Below, piece after piece: positions 35,060 through 44,186 of a stretch of 64,000 nucleotides of DNA (its first letter is position 1; each line of letters starts with the position of its first letter). The stretch spans positions 1-64,000 of the forward strand of contig CAVSCR010000006.1 in assembly GCA_963726575.1 (NCBI GenBank). Reading direction: 5' to 3'. The position numbers and the translations under genes were made by a program. The DNA is from CAVSCR01 sp963726575. Lineage in GTDB: Bacteria > Actinomycetota > Actinomycetes > JAHEKZ01. Under the pieces are notes generated by a model that was given only the letters and a program-made list of their open reading frames with translations, had not been told where the DNA came from and did no database searches.

Positions 35060-35108
35060 GTCCACCCTTCCGACGCCCACCGTAGACGCTGTACTAACTT
35101 GCGACGTT

Positions 35109-36014
35109 GTGAGCTCTGAACCTTCGGTTGCTGATATCGCGAGCTTCATCGAACGCCTTCGGGTGAGGCCGGGCCACACAGTGCGTCTGCCCGACGACTT
35201 CGACCCCGCGGACAAGGCCGACTTCCTCGACAAGGCCGACGGTGTGGACCTGCTGCAGCGAGGCGTCGCCCTCCTCGCCGACTACCAGGACCGACTGGCG
35301 GCCCAGAACGTGCACGGGGTACTGGTGGTGCTGCAAGCCATGGATGCCGCCGGCAAGGACGGAACGATCCGTCACGTCATGAGTGGGGTGAACCCGCAAG
35401 GCGTGCAGGTGCACAGCTTCAAGGTCCCCTCGACCGAAGAGCTGGACCACGACTACCTCTGGCGGTACGCCCAGAAGCTTCCCGCACGCGGTGACATCGC
35501 CATCTTCAACCGGTCCCACTACGAGGAAGTGCTCGTGGTGCGGGTGCACCCCGAGAACCTGGATCGTCAGAACCTTCCTGACGCCGCTCGCGGCAAGGAT
35601 GTGTGGCAGCGCCGGTTCCGGGAGATCAACGACTGGGAGCACTACCTGGTCGACAACGGGATCACGGTGGTCAAGCTGTTCCTGAACGTGTCCAAGGAAG
35701 AGCAGCGCAAGCGATTCCTCGAGCGGGTGTCACGGCCGGAGAAGAACTGGAAGTTCAACGCCGGTGACGTGCGCGAGCGGGAGCATTGGGACGAGTACCA
35801 GCACGCCTATGCGCACATGCTGTCCGCCACGAGCACACCCTGGGCGCCCTGGTTCGTGGTCCCCGCCGACCACAAATGGTTCGCCCGCATCTGCGTGTCA
35901 GCCGTGCTCGCCGATGCCTTGGTCCGGCTCGACCCGGTCTACCCGACGCTGGACGCGGCCGGGCAGCACGATCTCGAGGCCGCCCGGACCCAGCTGGCCG
36001 CCGAAGACTCCTGA
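35109..36014 (+). CDS. Polyphosphate kinase 2 family protein
   Basis: A 301-aa PPK2-type phosphotransferase. Walker A is LQAMDAAGKDGTIRHVM, the lid region is FNRSHYEEVLVVRVHPE, and WKFNAGDVREREHWDEYQHAYAHML follows. These enzymes move phosphate between polyphosphate and nucleotides, and the one-domain form usually phosphorylates AMP or ADP. GTG 35109 gives the normal N terminus (SSEPSVADIASFIERLRV). It diverges from the CoA-ligase gene with 49 bp between the two starts. Confidence 0.92.
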   Translation: MSSEPSVADIASFIERLRVRPGHTVRLPDDFDPADKADFLDKADGVDLLQRGVALLADYQDRLAAQNVHGVLVVLQAMDAAGKDGTIRHVMSGVNPQGVQVHSFKVPSTEELDHDYLWRYAQKLPARGDIAIFNRSHYEEVLVVRVHPENLDRQNLPDAARGKDVWQRRFREINDWEHYLVDNGITVVKLFLNVSKEEQRKRFLERVSRPEKNWKFNAGDVREREHWDEYQHAYAHMLSATSTPWAPWFVVPADHKWFARICVSAVLADALVRLDPVYPTLDAAGQHDLEAARTQLAAEDS

Positions 36015-36070
36015 GCGCACCACCCGGTCGGCGGTTCGGGTGAGGGTGCAGATCGGCCGACGATTGCCCC

Positions 36071-37066
36071 ATGAGCCCCTTGTCTGCTCGTCCGTTCGTG
36101 CTGGCGACGGCCGTCGTCGTGGGCGCCTGCGTCCTGGCCGCACCGGCGTCGGGAGCGATCTCGACCGCAGCCGCCCGCATCAGCCGCCTGCCCGGCACCA
36201 AGTGCCACGTCTTCGCCGGCGACAACTACTGGCACGCCGACGTCAGCGCACTTCCGGTCAACCAGCACAGTGCTCAGTGGCTGCGTCACATGTCACCACG
36301 TTCCCGGTTGCACCCCGACTTCGGACCCTCGTACGGCGCCCAGCCGGTTCCGTACGGCATCCCCGTGACGATCGTCGATGGTTCGCACGCAAAGGTGTCG
36401 GTCCGCTTCACGTATGGCAGCGAGAGCGACCACGTGCGGTACCCACTCGGGAGCGACACCCGCATCGAAGGGGGTAAGAACGCCTCAGGCGACCGCCACG
36501 CGGTCATCGTGGACCGCAGCACCTGTCGGCTGTACGAGACGTGGAACACCAGGCAGACGCCACGTGGCTGGCACGCCGGCTCCGGTGCGACGTGGCTGCT
36601 GACCTCGAACCGGTTGCGCCGCGACGGCTGGACTTCTGCGGACGCAGCCGGCCTGCCGATCCTGCCCGGCTTGCTGCGCCTGGACGAAGTGCGCAGGGGG
36701 TTCGTCGACCACGCGATCCGGTTCACCACCGACATCACCGACCGACGCCACATCTGGCCGGCCCGCCACGACGCGGGCAGCGTCCGCAATCATGCCTACC
36801 CGCCGATGGGAGCACGCTTCCGGCTCAAGGCGTCGTTCTCGTTGCGTGGCTTCCGGCCCGACACCAAGGTCGTCCTTCGGGCGATGAAGCAGTACGGGCT
36901 CGTGCTGGCCGACAACGGCTCGCCGTGGTACTTCCAGGGCCGGGCCAGTGCGAAGTGGCCGAGCGGTCTGCTCGATGAGCTGAAGACGATTCCGGCGTCG
37001 GCCTTCGAGGCCGTCAACACTGCCCCGCTACGCGTGTCTTCCGGATCCATGGCGACCAAGAAGTAG
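36071..37066 (+). CDS. Secreted hypothetical protein, 331 aa
   Basis: The N terminus is a clear signal peptide (SARPFVLATAVVVGACVLAAPASGAIS). The mature protein has a Cys pair and recognisable patches: FAGDNYWHADVSALPVNQHSAQWLRHM, GIPVTIVDGSHAKVSVRFTYG and WTSADAAGLPILPGLLRLDEVRRGFVDHAIRFTT. Similar proteins in actinobacteria are annotated only as hypothetical exported proteins. It is exported, lacks a membrane anchor, and may be an extracellular hydrolase or binding protein. No operon partners. Confidence 0.6.
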   Translation: MSPLSARPFVLATAVVVGACVLAAPASGAISTAAARISRLPGTKCHVFAGDNYWHADVSALPVNQHSAQWLRHMSPRSRLHPDFGPSYGAQPVPYGIPVTIVDGSHAKVSVRFTYGSESDHVRYPLGSDTRIEGGKNASGDRHAVIVDRSTCRLYETWNTRQTPRGWHAGSGATWLLTSNRLRRDGWTSADAAGLPILPGLLRLDEVRRGFVDHAIRFTTDITDRRHIWPARHDAGSVRNHAYPPMGARFRLKASFSLRGFRPDTKVVLRAMKQYGLVLADNGSPWYFQGRASAKWPSGLLDELKTIPASAFEAVNTAPLRVSSGSMATKK

Positions 37067-37193
37067 TCCCGACTGCTGCGATTGCCCGTTGGCCCCGGAG
37101 TGCTCCCCCGCGGGCCGGGTCAACCAACGCTCGGAGACACCGTCGACGAAGCCGTTGTTCACCGGGCAAGGATGCCCGATCCGTACCGATCGC

Positions 37194-38783
37194 TCAGGCG
37201 GCGAGCGCCAGCACTCGGCGGGACAGTTCCTGCTCGGGCACGCTCATCGACTCGGGGCGGCCGGAAGCCGCAATCGCCCGAACGGCGTCGACCAGCGCCG
37301 CGTCGTCGGCCGGCTCAGCGACCACCGGCGCTCTTGACACGTGCCGGTGACCGGTGGGCATCGTCCACACCAGCTCGCCGCGTTCCCCTCGGGTAAGTAC
37401 CGGATGCGGCGGTTGGGTCCGGCTGAGTGCCAGAGCGCCTTCTGGTTCTCGATCGAGATCTGGTCGGCGGTGCTTCACCCGATGGTGCCGCTGACACTCG
37501 GTTGCCAGGTTGCTCGGATCGGTGGGCCCAGCGGGGAAGGGCACCACGTGGTCCAGATGACACCGCTGCGAGTTCGCACCGCAGCCCGGGAAGCGACACA
37601 GCTGGTCACGCGCCCTGACGGTGGCCGCGTCGACAGCGCCGGGGCGGTAGACAGTGGGGTCGACGCGGACGACGCGGCCATCGTCGTCGGTGAGAACCCG
37701 TTGCCAGGTGGCATCGGCAGCGAGCGCACGGGCCAGGAACGCCGGAATCGGCCCGTGACCCCGCATCTCACCTGGCGCTTCGGACAGACCGAGCAGCACC
37801 GAGGCCGGCACGGTGACGTGAATGCGAGCCGCACGGCGTCCACTACGCGGCAATCGGATCAGCGTCTCGGCGTGCAGCACGCCGGTCTGCAAGGCATCGA
37901 CGAACGGCGCGGCCAACGCCTTGGCCCGCCACCAGTCCAGCGTGTGACGCCCCTGGTCGTCGTCCGCGGCACGCATCCGCCGCGCAGACGCGTCAATCAC
38001 CGTCTCGATCGCCGCAGCGTCTTCGGCCGGCAGCTGCGCCCAGAGCTGACTGGTCGCGTCTGCGTTCGGCGTGACCACCACCCGAGCCTCATCGCGCTCA
38101 GCTTGACAGCGCCGCCTCGCTGCGTCGGGGTCGATCGCCAGTACCGCTCGCTGCAGCATGGGCCGCAGCCGGGGTGCACTTCGGTCTACTGCCAGCGCCA
38201 GTGCCTTCGCCTGCATCGCGGGCAGTGCCTCTGCGTCCAGCTGCGAGCATTCCGCGACGATCAGTCGTGCGCGTCCGAGATCTATGCGCCCCGACGCCAG
38301 CGCTGCGGCAGTCGGCGCGAAACCATCGGCGAGATGCACAGCGAGGTCGACCTTGATCGACGCCGCCGCCCTCGACACGCGCAGTCGCACCCCGACCTCG
38401 TCATCCGGGTGCTCTCGAGCCACCTGCCCAGGCGCCCTGCGCATCGCACGCGCCACTGCCGGATCGGCGCCCAGCACGTCAGGACGGCGGGCGAACTCCG
38501 CGACCGCGGCAAGCTGTTGCGCGGCGACCCAGGAACCGAACCGATCCCACGCCGCGACGAGGTCCAACGACTCGTAGTCGGTCTCCAGGTCTTCTGCTCG
38601 CAGCGAGATCAGGAACGCGTGCAGCTCGAGCGGTGCCACACAGCCCTCGTTGTCTCGCGGCAGAGCCTCGAGCCCGGGGAGCTGCAGATCGCTCACGTCG
38701 ACGCCGACCGATCGCACTCCGCACGTCGCGCGCGCGTGACCGCCCGCGGAGGCATCGCGCGTCTCGTGCGGTGTCGATCTCAT
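37194..38783 (-). CDS. DUF222/HNH endonuclease-signature (13E12 repeat) protein
   Basis: A 529-aa protein. The DUF222 domain (about residues 70-330) is alpha helical. The C-terminal HNH motif is RARDQLCRFPGCGANSQRCHLDHVVPFPAGPTDPSNLATECQRHHRVKH, with its Cys pair and Asp-His catalytic site. These multicopy proteins are typical of actinobacterial genomes and are related to 13E12 repeats of Mycobacterium. Their function is unsettled and their copies often vary between strains. No mobility gene lies beside this one. Confidence 0.85.
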   Translation of the reverse strand: MRSTPHETRDASAGGHARATCGVRSVGVDVSDLQLPGLEALPRDNEGCVAPLELHAFLISLRAEDLETDYESLDLVAAWDRFGSWVAAQQLAAVAEFARRPDVLGADPAVARAMRRAPGQVAREHPDDEVGVRLRVSRAAASIKVDLAVHLADGFAPTAAALASGRIDLGRARLIVAECSQLDAEALPAMQAKALALAVDRSAPRLRPMLQRAVLAIDPDAARRRCQAERDEARVVVTPNADATSQLWAQLPAEDAAAIETVIDASARRMRAADDDQGRHTLDWWRAKALAAPFVDALQTGVLHAETLIRLPRSGRRAARIHVTVPASVLLGLSEAPGEMRGHGPIPAFLARALAADATWQRVLTDDDGRVVRVDPTVYRPGAVDAATVRARDQLCRFPGCGANSQRCHLDHVVPFPAGPTDPSNLATECQRHHRVKHRRPDLDREPEGALALSRTQPPHPVLTRGERGELVWTMPTGHRHVSRAPVVAEPADDAALVDAVRAIAASGRPESMSVPEQELSRRVLALAA

Positions 38784-38839
38784 GCTCCGAACGTACCCCC
38801 CACCACCGACAGTTTCCGACGTCGATCAACGGTCGCAGA

Positions 38840-39523
38840 TCAGGCGTCGCCGACGGTGAAGCGGTAACCCAGTCCCGGCTCAGTGTGCAGGTAGCGCGGG
38901 TGTGCGGGATCGGGCTCGAGCTTGCGACGTAGTTGCGCGAGATACACGCGCAGGTAGTTCGTCTCGGTGCCGTACGACGGCCCCCATACCTCCTGGAGCA
39001 GCTGGCGTTGGCCGACGAGCTTTCCGGTGTTGCGGATGAGCACCTCGAGCAAGTGCCACTCCGTTGGTGTCAACCGCACCTCTGCGCCGTCTCGTACCAC
39101 CGTCTTCGCCGCCAGGTCGACCGCGAAGTCGGGCGTCTGCACGACCGGTCCGGCATCTGTCGTCGTTGCGCGACGCAGTGCAGCTCGCACCCGCGCGAGC
39201 AGCTCATCCATGCCGAAGGGCTTCGTCACGTAGTCATCGGCACCTGCATCCAAGGCCGCCACCTTGTCGCGTTGGGCGTCACGCGCCGACAACACCAGGA
39301 TCGGCACCGCGGACCACCCGCGGATTCCGCGAACCACCTCGACGCCGTCGAGGTCGGGCAAACCAAGATCGAGCACGACCAGGTCTGGCACGGTCTTCGC
39401 CGCCGCTTGGAGGGCGCTATGACCGTCGACGGCTGTCACGACGTCGTACCCACGGGCTCGCAGGTTGATGCCGAGCGCGCGCAGCAGCTGAGGCTCGTCG
39501 TCCACGAGGAGCACTCGTGTCAT
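38840..39523 (-). CDS. kdpE: KdpE-type response regulator
   Basis: A 227-aa OmpR-family regulator. The receiver domain (1-120) has LVVLDLGLPDLDG with the phosphorylated Asp and ends at DDYVTKPFGMDELLARVRAAL. The C-terminal winged helix has EVRLTPTEWHLLEVLIRNTGKLVGQRQLLQEVWGPSYGTETNYLRVYLAQLRRKLEPDP, which is characteristic of KdpE. ATG 39523 overlaps the kinase stop (ATGA), so the pair is coupled. KdpE controls potassium uptake genes. Confidence 0.88.
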   Translation of the reverse strand: MTRVLLVDDEPQLLRALGINLRARGYDVVTAVDGHSALQAAAKTVPDLVVLDLGLPDLDGVEVVRGIRGWSAVPILVLSARDAQRDKVAALDAGADDYVTKPFGMDELLARVRAALRRATTTDAGPVVQTPDFAVDLAAKTVVRDGAEVRLTPTEWHLLEVLIRNTGKLVGQRQLLQEVWGPSYGTETNYLRVYLAQLRRKLEPDPAHPRYLHTEPGLGYRFTVGDA

Positions 39524-40926
39524 GCCATCACCTGCAAACTGATCCGCATGGTCAGACCACCACCCGGCGTGGTGAGTGGTTCGAGCGTGGCGCCCATGGC
39601 GTCGCAGAACCCGCGCGCGATGGCCAGACCGAGGCCAGTGCCGCCCTGACTCGCGTCGTCGAGCCGCTGGAAGGGCTCGAAGATGCGCGTGACGTCGGGC
39701 GATGCAAGCCCGGGTCCATGGTCGATCACGTCGAGCTGCACGACGTCGTCGCTCGTGGCGGCGGCGACGACCACCGACGAACCCTCCGGGCTGAAGCGTC
39801 GCGCGTTGGAGACCAGGTTGTCGATCACGCGTTCCAGCAACACCGGATCGGCATCGACCGGCGGGAGCGAGACCGGCACGTCGACGCGGACCTGCAACTC
39901 GGGAACGTGGACCAACGCGCGCAGGACCACTTCGTCCAGGTTGACCGCCTGTCGATCGACGACCACAGCGCCGGCTTGGATGCGGGTGGCATCGAGCAGA
40001 TTCGTCACCAGCTCGTCCAACCGGTCGGCCGACTCCTCGACGGTCGCCAGCAGCTCGGCCCGTTCTTGGTCGGTCCATTCCACGTCGGACTGACGCAGGC
40101 TGCTCACTCCTGCCTTGACGCCGGCGAGTGGCGTACGCAGATCGTGCCCGACCGCCGCCAGCAGCGCCGCCCTCGTGCGGTCGAGGTCGGCCAGCCGCTG
40201 AGCCTGCTGTGCCTGCGCCTTCAGCTGGCGTTCTTCGTAGACCCGTCCGGCCGCCAGCGCAAGGCGGCGCAGCGAACCACGGTCGAGCGCGAACTGCTCG
40301 TCGCCGCGGGCGACCACGTGGAGCCCGACACCGGCTGGGACGGTCTGCGCGGCCAGGCCGAGAGCCGACGTCCCCACCGACGCCACAACGGTGCCGGACC
40401 CTGATCCGTCGTCGTGCACCAGCTCGACGTACCTCATGGCGAATCCGCGCCGGATCTCGTCGAGCACTGCCTCAGTGGACAGCTCACCGACAGGTGCGTC
40501 GCTCAGTCGCGCCAGCAGGTCGGCTTCGGCACGGCTGCGAGCAGCGTCTTCGCGTCGGCGGGAGGCGAGTTCCACCAGCACGCTCACGATCGCAGCCACC
40601 ACGACGAAGACGACGATTGCCACGAAGTGGTCTCGAGAGGCCACATGCAGACTCTTGTACGGCGGCACGAAGAAGTAGTTGACGAGCAGATCAGCCGCAA
40701 CCGCGCCGACGAGACCCGGCACCACGCCGCCCAGCAGGGCCACGACCACGACGAACAGCAGGTACAGGAGCAACGCGGTCTCCAACGAGATCGTGTCGCG
40801 GGCGGCCAGCAGAACCAGGGTGAGCGCCGGCAGCCCGACCAGGAGGGTGAGCCAGGCGGCAACGGCACGACTGTGACCGCGAACCCCGAGCCTGCTCAGC
40901 GGTGTCCCCTGCTGCGCGTCTGCCAC
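39520..40926 (-). CDS. kdpD: Short KdpD-type sensor histidine kinase
   Basis: A 468-aa kinase. It begins with the KdpD transmembrane DUF4118 segment of four helices (TLLVGLPALTLVLLAARDTISLETALLLYLLFVVVVALL, NYFFVPPY) and lacks the N-terminal KdpD/Usp domain that full KdpD (about 900 aa) carries. Then come a GAF-like linker and HisKA with the phosphorylated His in AAVGHDLRTPLAGVK. HATPase_c boxes are VIDNLVSNARRFSP and GTGLGLAIARGFC. It senses potassium limitation and phosphorylates KdpE. It lies 7 nt downstream of the permease gene. Confidence 0.85.
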   Translation of the reverse strand: MADAQQGTPLSRLGVRGHSRAVAAWLTLLVGLPALTLVLLAARDTISLETALLLYLLFVVVVALLGGVVPGLVGAVAADLLVNYFFVPPYKSLHVASRDHFVAIVVFVVVAAIVSVLVELASRRREDAARSRAEADLLARLSDAPVGELSTEAVLDEIRRGFAMRYVELVHDDGSGSGTVVASVGTSALGLAAQTVPAGVGLHVVARGDEQFALDRGSLRRLALAAGRVYEERQLKAQAQQAQRLADLDRTRAALLAAVGHDLRTPLAGVKAGVSSLRQSDVEWTDQERAELLATVEESADRLDELVTNLLDATRIQAGAVVVDRQAVNLDEVVLRALVHVPELQVRVDVPVSLPPVDADPVLLERVIDNLVSNARRFSPEGSSVVVAAATSDDVVQLDVIDHGPGLASPDVTRIFEPFQRLDDASQGGTGLGLAIARGFCDAMGATLEPLTTPGGGLTMRISLQVMA

Positions 40927-40933
40927 GCGTCAA

Positions 40934-42889
40934 TCATCGCAGGGCGTCGACGGGCACCTCTGCCTGCTGGTCGTGTTCGGCTGCGGAGAGCTGCCAGGGC
41001 ACACTCACCAGCATGACCCGAGCCTGGAACAGCAGCCGGGCCTTCAGACGCAGAGCGCTCTGGTTGTGCAGGAATGCCTCCCACCAGTGGCGCACGACGT
41101 ACTCGGGGAGGAACACAGCCACGAGCTCGCGGGGGTTGTCCCGGCGTAGCTTGGCGACATACTCCAGCACTGGTCGGGTGATGTCCCGGTACGGGCTGTC
41201 CAGGATGGTGAGGGTCACCGGGATCTCCCGGCCGTCCCACTCGGCGATCAACGAGTCGACCGAGCTGCGCGGAGTGCGTACGTGCAACGCCGTCAAGGTG
41301 TTGGGGCGGGTCGCCCTGGCGTAGGCGAGAGCCTGCAACGCCGGCTGGTTCAACCGCGAGACCAGAACGACAGCGTGCACACGTGACGGCAGGGTGACAC
41401 CTTGCATGCTCGGCGTCTGCTCCCGGTCGGTTCGGTCGTAGTGACGGTTGATCGCCTTGGTCACCCCGAAGACCACGGGCATCGCGATGACGACGATCCA
41501 GGCACCGTGGGTGAACTTCGTGATGAGCACGATGACCAGCACCAGTGCGGTGGCCGCCGCTCCAGCGAAGTTGATGGCACGTGACACGTGCACCTTGCGA
41601 CGCCGCTCGCTCGTCATGTCGGCGGCACGCAGGCTGCGCGTCCAGTGACGCACCATTCCCGCTTGGCTCAAGGTGAACGAGACGAAGACCCCGATGATGT
41701 ACAGCTGGATCAGTCGAGTGGTGTTCGCGTCGAACGCCCAGATCAGCAAGCTGGCCAGGAGAGCCAGCACGATCACCCCGTTGCTGAACACCAGGCGGTC
41801 GCCACGACGCGAGAACTGACGGGGCAGGTAGCCGTCACGTCCGAGGATCGAGGCGAGGATCGGGAATCCGTTGAATGCGGTGTTGGCCGCCAGCACCAAG
41901 ATGCCGACGGTGAAGGCCTGGAAGGCGAAGAACAGCAGTGACCCGTTACCGAAGATCGCCGTCGCCAGTTGGGCCACGACGGTGGGCTGCACGTAGTCGG
42001 CCGGCGCTCCGACCAACTGGCTGTTCGACTGCGCCATGTGGACATGCGCCAGCAGGGCCATGGCCGTGATCCCGCTGAACATCACGACGGACAGGGCGCC
42101 CATGACCAGCAAGGTTCGTGAGGCGTTGCGGCTCTTCGGCTTGCGGAAGCTCGGCACGCCGTTGCTGACCGCCTCGACGCCGGTCAGCGCGGTACAGCCC
42201 GAGGCGAAGGCTCGGAGCAACAGGGCGACGAGGACCAGTCCGGACGTCTTGACCTGAGGCGTGAGTCCGAACGAGGCCGACTCGGCCACGGGCGTGTGTC
42301 CGGCCAGCATCTGGACGACTCCGGTACCGATCAGCAGAAGCACCAGTACGCAGAAGCCGTACGTGGGCACGGCGAACGCTCGACCGGACTCCTTCACACC
42401 GCGCAGGTTGATCACGGCCAGGACGACCACCACGACGAGTGAGATCTGGACCGCGTGCGGCGCCAGGGACGGGAAGGCAGACGTCAGGTTGGCGATGCCC
42501 GCCACGACGGAGACGGCGACCGTCAGCACGTAGTCGACGAGCAGGGCGCTGGCCGCCACGAGGGCGGCGTTCTGTCCGAGGTTGGCCCGGCTGACTGCGT
42601 ACGCTCCGCCGCCGTTGGGGTAGGCGTAGGTGGTCTGCATGTACGAGGCCACGACGATCACGAGAAGGGCCACCACGGCCGAGGCCACCAACGGACTCAG
42701 CGACAGTGCTGCGACGCCGGCGAGCCCCAGGACGAGCAGGATCTCCTCGGTGGCGTAGGCCACGGACGAGATCGGGTCGCTGCAGAAGACCGGAAGCGCC
42801 AGCCGCTTCGGCAAGAGGGTCTCGCCGAACTCCTGGTCGGTCATCGGGCGCCCGACGAGCAGGCGCTTGGTGGACACACGTCGATGCAT
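40934..42889 (-). CDS. KimA-like APC potassium permease
   Basis: A 651-aa membrane protein with about 12 helices. FCSDPISSVAYATEEILLVL near residue 35 is the KimA/KUP-like APC signature, followed by YPNGGGAYAVSRANLG. The C-terminal cytoplasmic part (about 500-651) is Usp-like (VHAVVLVSRLNQPALQALAYARATRPN). Bacillus KimA is a high-affinity proton-potassium symporter inhibited by c-di-AMP. The downstream KdpDE pair supports a potassium role. ATG 42889. An amino acid permease function is the main alternative. Confidence 0.8.
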   Translation of the reverse strand: MHRRVSTKRLLVGRPMTDQEFGETLLPKRLALPVFCSDPISSVAYATEEILLVLGLAGVAALSLSPLVASAVVALLVIVVASYMQTTYAYPNGGGAYAVSRANLGQNAALVAASALLVDYVLTVAVSVVAGIANLTSAFPSLAPHAVQISLVVVVVLAVINLRGVKESGRAFAVPTYGFCVLVLLLIGTGVVQMLAGHTPVAESASFGLTPQVKTSGLVLVALLLRAFASGCTALTGVEAVSNGVPSFRKPKSRNASRTLLVMGALSVVMFSGITAMALLAHVHMAQSNSQLVGAPADYVQPTVVAQLATAIFGNGSLLFFAFQAFTVGILVLAANTAFNGFPILASILGRDGYLPRQFSRRGDRLVFSNGVIVLALLASLLIWAFDANTTRLIQLYIIGVFVSFTLSQAGMVRHWTRSLRAADMTSERRRKVHVSRAINFAGAAATALVLVIVLITKFTHGAWIVVIAMPVVFGVTKAINRHYDRTDREQTPSMQGVTLPSRVHAVVLVSRLNQPALQALAYARATRPNTLTALHVRTPRSSVDSLIAEWDGREIPVTLTILDSPYRDITRPVLEYVAKLRRDNPRELVAVFLPEYVVRHWWEAFLHNQSALRLKARLLFQARVMLVSVPWQLSAAEHDQQAEVPVDALR

Positions 42890-42960
42890 GCCCTGAGTTC
42901 ATCGCGCGCGCCTGGCGACCGATGCCGGTGCTGACGACCCTCTAGCGGCCCCAAGGTGGA

Positions 42961-42977
42961 TCTTGATGCGTTCTTGA
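42961..42977 (-). promoter_or_regulatory. Candidate KdpE operator, tandem TCAAGA
   Basis: Read on the permease strand, TCAAGA occurs twice with its starts 11 bp apart (TCAAGAACGCATCAAGA), about 72 bp upstream of the KimA-type start. Direct repeats one helical turn apart are the normal binding layout of OmpR-family dimers. I infer a KdpE site; no actinobacterial consensus was checked. Confidence 0.45.
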
Positions 42978-43034
42978 CGCCACGCGCCGTGGCCCTCGTC
43001 CCCTATCGGCCCCTCCCCCTCACCCAGTTGCCGG

Positions 43035-43093
43035 GGAGCAATGCGGCGTTGCTCCGCCAAGAACAGGAGCAATGCGGCATTGCTCCTGTTCTT
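43035..43093. repeat. REP-like palindromic element, locus 1
   Basis: 43035-43055 is a short stem (GGAGCAA...TTGCTCC). 43059-43093 is a perfect palindrome whose 17-bp arm AAGAACAGGAGCAATGC meets its complement across a single G. The shared core AGCAATGCGGC..TTG is repeated with changes at 56596-56625. The site occupies the gap between the KimA-like gene and the LysE gene, so it may also terminate or stabilise transcripts. The whole gap 42890-43219 holds no gene I can support. Confidence 0.75.
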
Positions 43094-43219
43094 ACGGGAC
43101 GTTTCCGGGGGTCATCCGCCGTCGACGGCGAACGCTCAGACTGGCGGAGGGTGCGCGGCCGGCTCATCTCGTCCTGCGGCAACCTCGTCCTGCGGCAACC
43201 TCGTCGTCGCCGGGGTGCG

Positions 43220-43846
43220 TCAGGGGTCGCTGATCGTGCGTACGCCGAGGACTGCGCCGAAGACGAGCAGGCCGACACCGGAGACGGTGTCGATCGCACC
43301 GAGGGCTCGCGGGCCAAGTCGTCGCCCTGCCCGCGAGCAGACCAGCGCGAGCCCGGTGAACCATGCGGCACTACCGATCCCGACCCCGAACAACAACAGC
43401 GTGGCGTCCTGCCAGTCCTGCAACAGGCTGGCGGTGGCCGCAGCACCGAAGATGGCCGCCCACGACAAGATCGTGAGCGGGTTCGATGCAGTCGCGATCA
43501 AACCTGTTCGCAACGCCCGCGACGGCGCGGCAACCTCGGAAGGGAGCTCGGCGCCGAGCCGGATCCGCGACGCCGCGCGCAGGGTGCGGATGCCCATGAC
43601 GGTGAGCACCACCGTTCCTGCGATGCCCAGTCCGAGCCGCACCGGTGTCAGACCGATGACGGTCGCCGCGCCGAGGACCCCCAACGTGGCGTACGCGAAG
43701 TCGATGACGGCGGCCCCGAACCCGACGGCGGCGCCGGCGAGAAGACCAGAACGGGCCGACGTCCGGATGCACAACAGCGACACCGGCCCGACCTGCGCGG
43801 CCACGAAGAGACCGAGTCCCAGTCCGGCGATCCAGGCGCGCAACAT
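43220..43846 (-). CDS. LysE/RhtB-family amino acid exporter
   Basis: A 208-aa membrane protein with about six helices. The N-terminal signature LGLFVAAQVGPVSLLCIRTSARSGLLAGAAVGFGAAVIDF matches the LysE GPG/G-A-A-x-D pattern, and ATASNPLTILSWAAIF is the conserved second half. It probably exports an amino acid or related metabolite. It lies 6 nt downstream of the groES-like gene and is on the same strand, so it is probably cotranscribed with it. Confidence 0.88.
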   Translation of the reverse strand: MLRAWIAGLGLGLFVAAQVGPVSLLCIRTSARSGLLAGAAVGFGAAVIDFAYATLGVLGAATVIGLTPVRLGLGIAGTVVLTVMGIRTLRAASRIRLGAELPSEVAAPSRALRTGLIATASNPLTILSWAAIFGAAATASLLQDWQDATLLLFGVGIGSAAWFTGLALVCSRAGRRLGPRALGAIDTVSGVGLLVFGAVLGVRTISDP

Positions 43847-43852
43847 GGTGGC

Positions 43853-44173
43853 TCAGAGATACAGGCCGGCGGCGTCGGGCTCGACCCGCGAGGACGCGAC
43901 GGCATGGATGTCACGCTCGCGCAGCATCACGTAGGTGTGGCCCCTCACGTCGACCTCGCCGCGGTCCTCCGGCTCGAACAGAACGCGGTCGCCCACCTCG
44001 ACGGTACGGACGTTGGGGCCCACCGATACGACGGCGGCCCAGACCAGGCGCTTGCCCACCTGCGCGGTGGCCGGGATCAGGATGCCGCCCTGCGAGCGAC
44101 GCTCACCTTCGGGGCCGTCCTCCTGGACGAGGATCCGGTCGTGCAACAGCTGGATCGGAAGCGGAGCAGCCAC
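43853..44173 (-). CDS. GroES (Cpn10)-family co-chaperonin, stand-alone
   Basis: A 106-aa protein. It contains PIQLLHDRILVQED, GGILIPATAQVGKRLVWAAVVSVGPNVRTVEVGDRVLFEPED and VDVRGHTYVMLRERDIHAV, that is the Cpn10 fold with its mobile loop (EGERRSQGGILIP). There is no groEL next to it, and sequence and C terminus differ from the canonical groES of the chaperonin operon. It may be a second co-chaperonin, a pattern often seen beside bcp and DUF3618 genes in actinobacteria. GTG start 44173. Confidence 0.8.
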   Translation of the reverse strand: MAAPLPIQLLHDRILVQEDGPEGERRSQGGILIPATAQVGKRLVWAAVVSVGPNVRTVEVGDRVLFEPEDRGEVDVRGHTYVMLRERDIHAVASSRVEPDAAGLYL

Positions 44174-44186
44174 GCGTCAGACCCCG

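Noticed and set aside
37194..38783. Homing or mobile HNH nuclease
   Set aside because: The DUF222 plus HNH layout is the common actinobacterial 13E12 type. No intron, intein or integration scar was seen around it.
42890..43219. c-di-AMP (ydaO-type) riboswitch upstream of the KimA-like gene
   Set aside because: I looked for the conserved ydaO-type loops on the minus strand and did not find them. The gap instead holds TCAAGA repeats and palindromes.
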